Positions 20,359 to 31,760 of a DNA stretch of 64,000 nucleotides are shown one piece after another. Both the position numbers and the translations under genes were made by a program. Each line of letters begins with the position of its first letter. The stretch's first letter is position 1. The notes beneath the pieces were generated by a model, which was not told the DNA's origin, did no database searches, and saw only the letters and a program-made list of their open reading frames with translations. Source of the DNA: Benincasa hispida (Eukaryota > Streptophyta > Magnoliopsida > Cucurbitales > Cucurbitaceae); NCBI RefSeq assembly GCF_009727055.1, contig NC_052359.1, positions 20,071,463 through 20,135,462 on the forward strand. The letters run 5' to 3'.

Positions 20359-22511
20359 TGTTGGGGTTGATGCCCTAAAGTCTTGTGTCCTGTAGTTTGT
20401 AAACAGTTTGTACGAATGCTTGTGATGTATAATATGTGATATTTACTTCACTTCTTGATTTTGCTCATTTGGATGTTTTATTTGCTTTACCAAAAACAAT
20501 AAACTAAAATCCCTAGTTGTCTTTATGTAACTTAAGCATGTATGTGGTGAAATACAAGTGGATCATGTCTTAAGTGTTAACCAAAATGGTCTGCAGTATA
20601 TGGATATAGGAGGAAAACCTTATCCTGGTAACGCTATGGATGCAACCCCTTTGTAGAATAGTTACAAGTATTGTGACTTGTCACAGATGGTCTGATCCTA
20701 ATCATTCGTGTAGGAGACATGCAAGCGGGGGCATCCTATACAAAGAGTTTGTGTAAGACCTTACCACGAAGTGTTAACATCTCATTATTAACATCGTTCA
20801 TGATAGAGACTTCACTTCACTAGGATGACGATAGGTAACATAACCTCAATCTTGAGTGAGTTACGAACTCCTGCCATTGAGGACGGTTCTTTTGATTTGC
20901 ATGAGTGCGAGTGGCCAGGCCGCCGACTCAAACCTACCACTTTAGGGATTCGTCTGATTTAGGAGTTGGGAACTCAGCTACACAAGATGGAATTCACTCC
21001 TTCCCCGAAGCAGTGTCAAGTAGATAGATAGCTTCCTTAAGGGCTGATTCCAGGACTTGAACGATGTGGCGCCACACACCTTCCAATGGCCCAAGAGGTG
21101 TTCACACATAGTTGAACTATATTGTATTGTTCATTAAAGGGATTAGTGGTACTTAAGGAGTGAGATGTAACTATAGGGGCAAACCGATAAATTGGCCTAG
21201 CTGTACTTACGAGCATCTGTGAAGTGTTATCGTACTCATAATTGATTATATTCGATGCACACAGAAATATATCTATGGTAAGAAGAGTTCAGTTTTCGGT
21301 CTTTAGTGGAATGCCTGGCAGTTAACGGATGGTGGATCTCGTGGCTAAAGAGTTTAGTCAACTATTCACGTACCGTTAGAGCTTCGAGCCATAGGTCCAT
21401 AAGGTCCCCTTGGTAGCTTGGATACAAGTTGAGAATCAGTTTTTGGGTCAGTTTGAAATATTCAAATTGACAAGAGGCAGTTCAATTATATATGATATAA
21501 TTGAACTGGTTAATTATATATGATATGATTGACTAAATGTATGAGATACATTATTTTGGAGGAAATTGGATATAAATATGATTTATGTCAAGTAGAGGAG
21601 AAAACATTATTGATATATGATATCAAACTATAGGTTATGATTATAATATGATTATATTTATTATTTTATTAATTAGACGGTTATGAGATAATTGGCCGGC
21701 GTTTTCTCCGAATTCATGTGTTAGTGGGAAGTTCGATTTAGTTCTAGTTACAGAAGAATAAAATGAAAATTGTTTTCATTTTGCACGAGAGACCCATAAT
21801 CGTTCACAGTGTGTTAGCATTTTGATCGATTAGTGTTTGAGAGCCTATACGATAGTGCCCATTTACTAAACGATTGCACACCCGCACTTTCCTAAACGAT
21901 TGCTCGCAGTTTTCTAAATGATCGCCCGCGTTTTCCTAAATGATCACTTACTATTTACTAAATGATTGCTTAGCGCTTGAGTTACACTAGACGATCGTAT
22001 AAACGATTGCTTAGCTTTTACTACACGATTGTGTACCGCACTCTAAACGTTCAAGCACCCGACTATACGATACGTATAGTCTTTACTTTCTCCCACTTGC
22101 TGGATCGTAGTACACAATAGCCTTTCCTTCTTCCCTCTACCAATTCCATCAAAGCCCACCCTTTAGATTCTCACTCCGAGAATACTGAAGGCTCCGAGTA
22201 ATGGTGTCGTCCCCGTTGCCTGCTGTTCATGTGAAGCTGTTCGTGTACACGACCGAGGTGTTGTTGAACGATTACTTGCTAGACTAGCGCGAGGAGTTCG
22301 TTCATAGAGAGAGCAAGATTTTTGTGAAGATAAGTCTTCAATTTGTATGTTCTCTCAATCTCCTATTTTTTATCCTTTAAGCATGCCAATAACTTAGTGT
22401 TATCAATGCATATCTGTATGTTTGAATGTATATTATTAAATTCTATCACAATGAATTGGAAAGATCCACTTCCGCTCATAGGTACTCTTATATAAGAGTT
22501 CCTTCAATTTC
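20354..22511 (+). mobile_element. Nested solo LTR with ATTTC target duplication
   Basis: The LTR itself is 20359-22506 (2148 bases), starting TGTTGGGGTTGATGCCC and ending TTCCTTCA. The five bases ATTTC at 20354-20358 are repeated at 22507-22511. Leader sequence of element D stops and resumes across it, as the leader of C confirms. There is no primer site or coding part, so it is a solo LTR left by recombination between two LTRs. It belongs to the same family as 59240-62914. It holds the ACGATTG-type short repeats at 21860-22080. Confidence 0.92.
21860..22080. repeat. Array of diverged CTAAACGATTGCTCGC-type repeats
   Basis: AAACGATTGC, AAATGATCGC, AGACGATCG and ACACGATTG recur about every 20-30 bases, about nine times. 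The core is close to the palindrome CGATCG. The array lies in the U5-side half of the solo LTR. Confidence 0.75.
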
Positions 22512-23152
22512 TCCCTTTAATATTCACACTGTGAGACTCATGCTTGGCATTGAGGCGGCCTGGTAGCGTCCCCTTCGGATGGTGTTTGCATGGGTCAATA
22601 TCAAGGTGAATGGAGAGAGTATTTATAGTAAGTGGTAGAGGGATGTGTGTCAATATGTCCTACGGTCTCTCTCATTGGTTTGCACCATGTGATCTTCTTG
22701 CACGACCTCGAGGCACCCTGGGAGCGTCCTTCTTCAGATGGTTTGTGCAGTAGATCAATATTAAGGCAGATTCTAGAAATGGATAGGATCGCTTTAGTTT
22801 TTCTCCAATTGGTTTTTTTCCTTCCATTCACTCATAGGGGTAGAATTTTAGGATTTAAAATGCAGGGTCACACTTACGAGAAATTGCTAAGCTAGTTAAT
22901 GATTTCTTAACCAAATAAATGATGGTTGATTGGTATAGAATAAAAGTTATTCTGGTGTAATAATTGGTTGAGAGTGTCTCATTTCAATGAAGGGGCAACT
23001 GACTGCCCTTCCATCGCTTTTGTCCTAAATCACTAAAGGATCATTGCAAAAATTAGATGTTAAATGAGGTTCATTTAGTTGCTAAAATTGATTGGATGTT
23101 TTAGAATTATACTAAAATGTAATGTAGATCAATTTGTTTGTTTTTAGCAAAA
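22512..23152 (+). mobile_element. 5' leader of copia element D, second part
   Basis: The leader resumes after the solo LTR. Two diverged copies of a word block (CCTGGTAGCGTCCCCTTCGG at about 22560 and CTGGGAGCGTCCTTCTTC at about 22718, each followed by a GT..TGCA..G.TCAATAT word) form a direct repeat of about 155-base period. The end matches the gag-proximal leader of C in reverse. No gene is seen. Confidence 0.65.
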
Positions 23153-23740
23153 ATGTCAAACTATAATTTTTCGTTAGTTGCCTCTAATAATTTGACTATT
23201 TTTAATTATACGACATGTAAAGATTCAATCAAAACTTTTTTCGCACATACCGACCTCAACATTGTCATGACTGAGGATTGTCCTCGAGTTTCAACCCCTG
23301 ATGCAACACGAAATGTTCGTGATGCATACAAAATATGGACAAAGGCTAATTCTAAGGCCAAATTTCACATTGGCAAGCATACCTGATGCATTAGCCAAAA
23401 TATTTGAGAGCATGGTCACTACATATCAGATCATGCAATCAAGGTTAGAATTGTTTGAGCAAAAGTTCTCATAATTCAAGCAAAATGGGGTTGATGACAA
23501 TGAAACCAGTAATGTCAGCTCCCTAAATAAACTCTAATCCATATTGAATGTCAAGGGATAAATAGAGCAAGAAGTTGTTGCTAAATCTAGTGAAGTTAAT
23601 CAATGAGGATCGTCCTCTAAAATGAAACTTGAAGTTTATAATATGAGTTATCAAGCTGATCCAACTACTTTCCAAAAAAAGGAAGAAATTCGAAAAAAAA
23701 ATAAATCAGATTTATTTGTCTTGGAGAGTGCTTAGTAGAG
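23153..23740 (+). pseudogene. Gag, copia element D, shortened
   Basis: The start is chosen at the ATG at 23153. The first part reads MSNYNFSLVASNNLTIFNY with WKDS-like (CKDS) sequence, as in the N-terminus of C gag, up to a stop at about 23384. Beyond it the frames give DALAKIFESMVTTYQIMQS and FEQKFS, a coiled-coil-like stretch, then a lysine-rich tail. The capsid block with the VREHVLNM word seen in C and at 63658 is missing, so gag has lost an internal part besides carrying stops. Confidence 0.7.
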
Positions 23741-25285
23741 AATGATGATTCGGTCTGGATAGTTGATTCAATAGCAACTAATCATGTATATTCTTCTTAT
23801 CAGGGATTTAATTCCTAGATACGATTGGTAGCTGAGATGATTCTCAGAGTTGGTACTGGTGAAGCAGTTTCAGCTGTTGTTGTAGGCAGACTTAAGTTAT
23901 TTTTTTAACAATAAACGATATATATTATTGGATGACGTATATGTAGTACCTCATGTCAAGAGGAACTTAATTTCGGTTTCTTTTTTATTGAACAAAAGTA
24001 TTTCTTAACTTTCTATGAAAATAAAGTGTTTATTTTTAAGAATGGAATGGAACTAGGCTTTGGTTCAATAGAAAGTATCTCGTATGTACTAAGTCTGTTA
24101 GTTACAAAAGTCGTGCTAAATATTAAAAGTCTCAAAACAACAACAACTGTTAAAAGACTGAGAGTTTCTCCTAAAGAAAATGCCCATATTTGGCATCTAA
24201 GATTAGGTCACATTAATCTTAATACGATTGAGTGATTGGTAAAAAGTGGACTTCTAAATGGTTTAGAAGAAAACTCTTTACTTGTATGTGAGGCATGCCT
24301 TGAAGGCAAAATGACAAAATGACCTTTTAGTAGGTTATAGAGCCAAAGAGACCTTGGAACTTATACATTCAGACTTCTGTGGTCCGATGAATGTTAGGGC
24401 ACAAGGAGGGTATGAATATGATTATTCTAGATATGAGTATCTATACCTAATGCAACATAAGTCTAAAGAACTTGAAAGTTCAAGGAGTACAAGATTGAGG
24501 TTGAAAACTTGTTACGTAAAAAGATAAAAACACTATGATCTGATCGTGGTAGAGAGTATATGAACTTAAGATTCCAAAACTATATGATAGAACATGGAAT
24601 TACGTCCTAACTCTTAGCCCTAGGTACACCTCAATAGAATGTTGTATTGGAAAGGAGAAACAGAACCTTATTGGACATAGGTAGATCAATGATAAGTTAT
24701 GCTCAACTTACTGACTCGTTTTGGGGATATGCAGTAGAGACTACTGTCTATATTTTGAACAACATTCCTTCAAAGAGTATTTCTTAAACACCTTTTGAGT
24801 TATAGAGAGGTCATAAAGCTTGTTTACGACACTTCAGAATTTGGAGATGTCTAGCCCATGTGCTAATGGCAAACCTCAAAATGTTGGAACCTCATTCAAA
24901 AGTATGCCTATTTTTAGGTTACCCCAAGGAAATGAGAGGTGGATACTTCTCTGATCCAAGTGAGAATAAAGTGTTTGTATCGACAAATGCTACCTTCTTG
25001 GAAGAAGATCACATGAGGGACCATAAACCACAAATTAAAATAGTTTTAAGTGAAATTTCAAATGAATCTATTGAGACTTCAATAAGGGTTGTTGAAGAGG
25101 CTGATACATCAACAAGAGTTGGTGATATTGGTTCATCTAGTCATTCACATCCATCTCAAGAGTTGAGATTGCCTCGACGTAACGGGAGGATTATGAATCC
25201 ACCTGTACGCTACACGGGTTTAATAGAAGCCCAAAACATCAAGAAATGGAGTATATGTTCTTCAATTCTGTCTGGGAGCTTGTAG
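23741..25285 (+). pseudogene. Protease, GAG-pre-integrase and integrase, copia element D
   Basis: The protease active-site region at about 23750 reads WIVDSIATNH. The family has DSG or DTA/DSA at this place, so the glycine is replaced. GAG-pre-integrase at 24185-24330 reads IWHLRLGHINLNTIE and CEACLEGKMTK. The integrase core can be followed through SDRGREYM near 24540. The C-terminal region at 24860-25285 (LMANLKMLEPHSKVCLFLG) stays open for 141 residues. Stops occur at 24236, 24321 and elsewhere, so this cannot be translated as one polyprotein. Confidence 0.85.
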
Positions 25286-26082
25286 ATCAACCTGATGGGT
25301 AAAACCTATAGGTTGTAAATGGATCTATAAGAGAAAAAGTTGTGTAGATGGAATGGTACAGATCGTTAAAGCTAGAATTGTGGCAAAACGTTTTACCCAA
25401 GTTTAGGGAGTGGACTATGAAGAAACTTTCTCACCTGTTGTCATGTTAAAGTCTATTAGAATTATGTTGTCCGGAGCCAAATATTATTGCAAAATAGAAG
25501 TCAAGACTACCTTTTTGAATGGTAATCTTCAAGAGACCATCTACATGACTCAACTACAAGGATTCAATGAATAAAATCAAGAGTAGAAGGTTTTCAAGCT
25601 TAATCGGTTCATTTATGGACTGAAACAAGCATCTCGATCTTGGAATATAAGATTTGATGTTGCGATAAAATCTTATGGCTTTAATCAAAATGTTGATGAG
25701 CCTTGTGTTTACAAGAAAATCATCAACAACTCAGTAGCTTTCCTTGCGCTGTATGTGGATGATATCCTACTTATTGGGAATGACGTAGGTTTTCTGACTG
25801 ATGTAAAGAAATGACTAACCATCTAATTCCAAATAAAATATTTGGGAGAGACATATTTTGTTCTAGGGATAGATCAGTAAGGATCGTAAGAACAAAAGGT
25901 TGGCCTTGTCTCAGGAATTGTATATTGAAAAGATGTTTTTCAGATATTCGATGCATAATTCCAAGAAGGGTTTGTTACCTTTCAGACATAGAATTTTATT
26001 GTATAAGGAACAGTGTCCTAAGACTCCTTATGATGTTAAGGCAATGAGATGAATTTCCTATGCATCGGCTGTTGGTAGCCTT
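25286..26082 (+). pseudogene. Reverse transcriptase, copia element D
   Basis: In order: PIGCKWIYKRK, GVDYEETFSPVV, EVKTTFLNGNL, FIYGLKQASRSWN, SYGFNQNVDEPCVYKK and LALYVDDILLIGND at about 25750-25790. This is the full copia RT motif set with the catalytic YVDD intact, the only copy in the window with both aspartates and YVDD unchanged. Stops near 25405, 25573 and 25813 and a frameshift after the catalytic loop show it is dead. Confidence 0.88.
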
Positions 26083-26760
26083 ATGTATGCAATGTTATGT
26101 ACCATACCTGACATTTGCTATGCAGTAGGGATTGTCAGTCGATATCAATCCAATATAGGATTGGATCACGGGATAGCGATCAAAACAATCCTCAAGTACC
26201 TTTGGATAAGGAGGGACTATATACTTGTGTATGAAGACAAGGATTTGATCTTTATAGGATACACAGACTTTGATTTTTCGATTGATCGAGATTCTCGAAA
26301 ATCGACATCAGGGTCAATGTTTACTCTGAATGGAGGAGCTATAGTTTGGCGAAGCATCAAGCAAGGATGCATCACATACTCTACTATGGAAGTCGAATAC
26401 ATAGCTGCTTGTGAAGTTGCTAAAGAGGCTGTTTGGTTTAAGAAGTTCCTTACTGATTTGGAAGTTGTTCCAAATATGTCTTTGCCCATCACACTTTATT
26501 GTGATAACAGTGGTGCTGTGGCAAATTCTAAGGAACCTAGGAGTCATCGTAGAGGCAAACACATAAAGCAAAAATATCATTTGATTTGGAAGATTATGAA
26601 TTGCGGTGACGTGATTGTCATGAAGATTGCTCTAGAGCATAACGTTGCTGACCCGTTTACAAAGACTCTCACGGCTAAAGTGTTCGAGAGTCATCTAGAA
26701 ATTCTGGGCCTACGGGCAAAAGAACCTTCCTTCTATTCCTTACGTCAAGACTCTTCCTAG
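26083..26760 (+). pseudogene. RNase H, copia element D, with foreign C-terminus
   Basis: The 225-residue open frame reads DICYAVGIVSRYQ, GYTDFDFSIDRDSRKSTSG, STMEVEYIAACEVAKEAVW, LYCDNSGAVANS, KHIKQKYHLIW and HNVADPFTKTLTAKVFESH. These are the complete RNase H acidic residue set (D, E, D, D). RNase H removes the RNA strand during reverse transcription. The last 14 residues (AKEPSFYSLRQDSS) come from the inserted segment that begins at 26715, not from the element. The ATG at 26083 is only where the open frame begins. Confidence 0.9.
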
Positions 26761-28099
26761 TTCGTGCTACTTTAGAATACATCTACACCAAAGGACAAGA
26801 CACCGATAGGCACGAGAGGAGTTCCTTCCAAGAGAGCATGTAATTGAAGAAAATCAAAACTAGGCCTGGCCTATTTTCTTGCAAAGCTTCTTGTTTGATA
26901 GCTCGGTGCGTGACTTTCTGGATGTTAAACCCTGAGGGATGTAGCTAACTAAGGTAGTCTGGATGCTAGCCAAAAGCGGAGCAATGCCTTGCCTACAAGC
27001 TTTATGAGATTGTAGATTTCTTCTATTTAAAAAAATGGATAGCTAGATAGGTAGAGTCCTTACTTTGAGTCTCAACACTTATTAGTTCTTTAGTCAGAAG
27101 TGAAGGTCGCTTGGTTCTGATAGGGAATGAGACTGAGAGATAGGAATAGGCCCATGCAAAATCAGTAGATCGGGAAAAGGGAGTCAACGGCCAAAAAACG
27201 TGAGCGTCGGGAGCAAGCCTTATTAAAAAAAAAAATCCCATCTCGAACAAAGCAAGGGATTAAGCAGCGCGAAAGCCGTCAACGATAATACTCTAATCTA
27301 ATAAGGGCATATTAGAGTCGACAGCGTTAGCACGCCCCCTTAGACCTAAACAAAAAGGTTTTTCATAAAGGTAGCTTGTCTACGCCTTTTGAAAACCTTA
27401 CTAATAATAAGAAAAGGGCCTTATCTAAGCTCTATCGTTGTAAACCTACAGCTCAAAAGCCGACCTTACCTTCTATGTTATTAATAAAACCTAAAGCCTT
27501 TTACTAATAGAAAGGGATTTTCTTGCTTGTTTAGTAAAATCACGCTTTTCATTTTGATATGAGTAGATGCTTGCAGGGGCAGGGCACTCTTCATTCGAAA
27601 CTAATGAATGTTAGGTCGAGGGGTTCTGCCTTGTTATCAAAAAGAGAGTTGGGTAAAGCAAATTCCCTCCTTGGACGAGTATGGGGCTTAGTCAAGTTGA
27701 ACCGGATTGCACTACTAGATGCTCTGATCGAAAAAAAAAAATCAGTGAGGCCATGCCGGTACGACTGAATATGCGTTAGAAAGGTCAATCCCTGCCCTAT
27801 GACACCAAAAAAAAACCAAGCCGAACTTCTAACAGCACGCAACAAAGATACGAAAAAAAATATCCATTATATTATAATGGCTTATTACATCAATAACTTG
27901 ACTTTGATCAAGGTGATTAAAAACATCTGACATAGAAGTTCCAAAAAACATAATTGATTGATAATACCGTGATGGCAAGTAGTTCTTTACTTAAAGAATC
28001 TAACGTAGCCAAGTCTAAAAGAGATAAATCAAAACTATGAGTCAAATAAGGACCCCGATCTGGTAATCGATAATGAAATTCCAGTTATTCAGCATATTG
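26715..28099. other. Foreign insert in element D, probably organelle-derived DNA
   Basis: Element sequence stops after GGGCCTACG (26714) and resumes at TCTAGGGCAAG (28100). Comparison with element E shows about 16 element bases are missing at the join. There is no target duplication and no inverted end. The 1385 bases have a base make-up and word style unlike the AT-rich surroundings (for example GTTAGCACGCCCCCTTAG and GCCATGCCGGTACGACTG) and resemble plant mitochondrial intergenic DNA as I remember it. No gene could be named in it. Small open frames at 27023-27250 and 27559-27845 have no recognised domain. The organelle origin is an inference. Confidence 0.55.
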
Positions 28100-28213
28100 T
28101 CTAGGGCAAGTGGGAAATGTTACCGAGGTATAATGTATGTCCTAGTTCATTTTATTTTGTACTTTATTTGTATTGTACATTAGGCTACCTAAGCTTTAGG
28201 ACAAGTGGGAGAT
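28100..28213 (+). mobile_element. 3' end of element D internal region with polypurine tract
   Basis: TCTAGGGCAAGTGGGAAAT and the following ATGTCCTAGTTC match the same place in element E in reverse (near 48300-48350). AAGTGGGAGAT at 28203-28213 is the polypurine tract right before the LTR. Confidence 0.8.
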
Positions 28214-30013
28214 TGTTGAAATTGGTGTCCTAAATCTATCGTATTCTTGTAGTTTGTAAACATTGTATAAATAAATTGTTAATAAGATAATTGTTATTTT
28301 ATGTGCATAAACTCAATCCAATAAACTAAGATTCTAGGTTATTTTATGTAATTTAAACATGTTTGTAGAGACATACAAGTAGATCATGCTTAAATGATAA
28401 CCTCAATTGTCTGTAGTAGGTGGATAAGACTGGGTACCCTATCTTGGTGATACTACAGATACGACCTGCTTTGTAAATGTTACAAGTGTTGTAAAGTGCT
28501 ACAAATGATCTGATCCTGATCATTCATGTGGAGACATGTAAGTAGGGGTATCCTATAAAAAGAGTTTGTATAAGACTAGACCACGAAATGATTAGTCTCA
28601 TTATATAACACCATCAATAGTAGAGACTTACATTTCACCAGGATGACCATAGGTGACATGACCTGAATCTTGAGTGAGTTGTTAACTCCTGCTTATGAAG
28701 GTAGTCCTTTGATTTGTATGGGTGAGAGTGGCAAGATTGTCAACTCAATAAGCCTAACATGTTATAGATTCATCTGATTGAGGAGCTAGGAACACAACTA
28801 CACATGATCAAACTCACTTCATCCCTCATATTGGGGTAAGTAGATAAATTGCTCCCTTAAAGGTTGATTCTGGGGCTTGAACAATGTGGCCACATCCCTC
28901 TCCTAGCCTAAGAGGGACTTGGTCATAGTTGGACTATGACTTATTATTCATTAGAGGGATCAATGGTACTTAAAGAGTTAGATGTAACTACAGGGGCAAA
29001 ATGGTAATTTTAGTCCAATTGTACTTACGAGAAATTTGTGAAGGGTCATCGCACTATTGACTAGTTATATCTAATGGACACAGAAATAAATCTATAGTGC
29101 GAAGAGTGCAGTTGTCACTCCACTAAAGATCGTCAGTCGTACTCTTCACATTGGATATACCCCATCAACGATGAGTTTATCCTTCACAAATTGTTCGTAA
29201 GTACAGCTAGGCCAAAATTATCATTTAGCCCTTATAGTTACATCTAACTCCTTAAGTACCACTAATCCCTCTAACGAACAAAAAGATATAGTCCAACTAT
29301 AACCGAACCTCTGTCACGCCAGGAGAGGGTATGGAGCCACATTGTTCAACCCCCAGAATCAGCGCTTAAGAAAGTAATTTCTTTACTTATTTTAACGAGA
29401 AGGATTTTTTGATGCCATATTCCCAACTCCCCAATCAGATGAATCCCTAAATAGGCATATTGAGTCGGCGATACAGGCCACTACTCTCATCTATGCAAAT
29501 TAAAGGACTGCCTTTATAAGCAGAAGTGCACAACTGACTCAGGATTCAGGTCAAGACACCCATAGTCATCATGATGAAATGTAAGTCTCTTCTATCAAGG
29601 GTGTTATATAGAGAAATTATTCATTTTGTCGTCTGGACTTATGCAAACTCTTTGTATAGAACACCCACACTCACATGGTTCTACATGAATGATTAGGATC
29701 AGATCATTTGTAGCATTTTATAATAATTGTAACAACTACAAAACGGGTCGTATTCGTTGTATCACCAGGATAGGGTATCCAATCTTATCCATCTACTACA
29801 GACCATCTAGGTTATCACTTAAACATGATCCACCTATATGTCATACATGTTTAAGTTACAGAAGATAACCTTGGATCTTAGTTTATTAGTTTTGTGGGTT
29901 AATGCTACTAAATGCCAAATAAAATACATATTATATTATTATTTAAATAAATAGTTTGCATAGTACAATTACAAATTACAAGACCCATGAGGTTTAAGGT
30001 ATCAACCCCAACA
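28214..30013. repeat. Palindrome made of two opposed partial LTRs
   Basis: Arm 1 (28214-29116, plus) is the first 903 bases of the element D 3' LTR, starting TGTTGAAATTGG. Arm 2 (29117-30013, minus) is the corresponding 897 bases of a related LTR, whose minus-strand start TGTTGGGGTTGATACC is at 30013. Both stop at the same landmark, GAAGAGTGCAGTTGTC in arm 1 and ACTCCACTAAAGATCGTCAG in arm 2, so the spacer is only about 16 bases. The second half of the LTR is missing from both arms. Flanks (AATAC at 16772, ATATC at 30014) do not match as a target duplication. Confidence 0.88.
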
Positions 30014-31760
30014 ATATCAATATATCCATAGATATTTTCATCCTTGCTTTTATCATCCACGATTTATCCATTATGTTATAACATAATAAAATGAAATCAA
30101 TGAGACAAACCACATTATATTAAATATAAGGAAGTTAAATAAAATTTGGGGAAGGGTTACCTTTAGCTTAAACTAAATTTATAACAAGCATCTAAATAAC
30201 TACCATAGTCATTCCATAGCTAAATTTCTCAATATATATATTTAAAGTTCAACGATAGAGATCTTAAGATATAAAAAAAAATCACATAACAAGTACAATT
30301 AACGTTCCCAATATTTTTTAAAAAAGTAAAGCATCTAAGTGATTGCCACAACTGTAGGATAGTCATTCTATAACTAAACTAATCAACATACTACACTTAA
30401 CACACCCCTCAATATGTTAAAAGATATATAATTAAACTTCAACCATAGAGATTTAAAGATTTCGCAAAAGGAAAATTATATGAATTTTTCAAAACAAGAG
30501 ACTTTGAATAATTTAATGATTTCTCAACCCAAAAGAAAAAATCGTTTGAGACACATTTGCACACACATGTAATTAAGAATTAAGCTTTATCTCACTTTTT
30601 AGTTTAACAATATGTGAGAGAAAAGAAACTCGAACTTTCTATCCTTTAGTCTTGGTTAAAAATTGTGTTCAAGTTAACATCTACCTCGATGGATTAACAT
30701 TGCTAAGAATTTCATGAGTGTATGAATTTTTTAAAAGGAAACAAAATCTATTCTCTTTCTTCAAACATTTTATTTCCTCTACTTAGAGAAGAGAGAATGT
30801 TAAAAGGTTAAATGGATTTTTCTAAACAAACTCACCATCTATATATATATTCCTCTAATAATATTCCCTTTTTCTAATAATATATATATAAGTTATTGGT
30901 GCAAATGTTCTTCAAATTTTTATAAAGAGGAAAGATGGGAAGGTCAATTGTTGACAATTAGTTAATCTCTAAATTATGAACAACAATGAGATAAAATCAA
31001 TACAAACAAACTACAATCGAAATCAGAAAATTGACCAAATTCATTCAAACAAACTATAAGAACCTAAATTGAAGCGAAAATTGATGAAATTCCCAAAAAC
31101 GAAATCACTCCAAACTTTCAAATAAAAAGCATTTGACCTCAATAACAGATTGAGCACAAAATCAGATTCAATAGGTGCTGATAAACATTTTAATTAAAAC
31201 TCATTTATTGCCCAAAAAGTTGTTGACAACGATGTCGATAGTGGTCGACAAAGGATACGATGGCGGGCAGTGGTTGCAACGTTAATAAAGGAGTAATGCT
31301 GGCAGTCGTCGATGAAGAAGACAGCACAGAGGATAGGGAAGAGGACGACAAGGAAATTGTTCTTGCGCCGGCAGTCATTGACGGAGAGGAGGATCGCTGA
31401 AATCTTGAAGGAGCAGCGACAGTGGAGGACAATTGAAGAGATGTCTAGGGCACGTGGGTATTGATTGTGTAAACTAAATGGAAAGGGAAATGAGGAAAAA
31501 TAAAGAGAATTTGCATTCTACGACAAATAGATTTTAAGAAACAAAAGTCATGACTTCAACTTTTTTTTTGTAATTGTAAGTGTGTCAATCATATAGAAAT
31601 CAGATAGTAATCACATGATAATCATATAAAAATTAGATAACAATCAAATTTTTAAACGAAAATTTTTTTTAACACATTTGCAAAAAAACAAAATCTAGGG
31701 AAGTACGTCCAATTTTTAATTTTTTTCAATTAAAATTGTAATCACCCCAAAAATGAAACC
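30014..31760. other. AT-rich intergenic DNA, no gene seen
   Basis: It contains a diverged direct duplication (listed separately) and a small serine-rich minus-strand open frame (31432-31205) with no recognisable domain. A few AT microsatellites occur near 30840-30890. Confidence 0.6.
30196..30460. repeat. Diverged direct duplication
   Basis: GCATCTAAATAACTACCATAGTCATTCCATA... to ATAGAGATCTTAAGAT (about 30188-30272) recurs as GCATCTAAGTGATTGCCACA... to ATAGAGATTTAAAGAT (about 30330-30460), with the second copy longer by inserted bases. Words are matched by eye. Confidence 0.6.

Noticed and set aside
27559..27845. Overlapping frames on both strands in the foreign insert
   Set aside because: No recognised protein; the overlap of both strands argues against real coding.
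16772..30018. Target duplication of element D (AATAC against ATATC)
   Set aside because: The two 5-base flanks differ at two places and the right end is rearranged, so no duplication can be claimed.
31205..31432. Serine-rich 75-residue minus-strand frame
   Set aside because: Low complexity, no domain, no promoter or partner exon seen.
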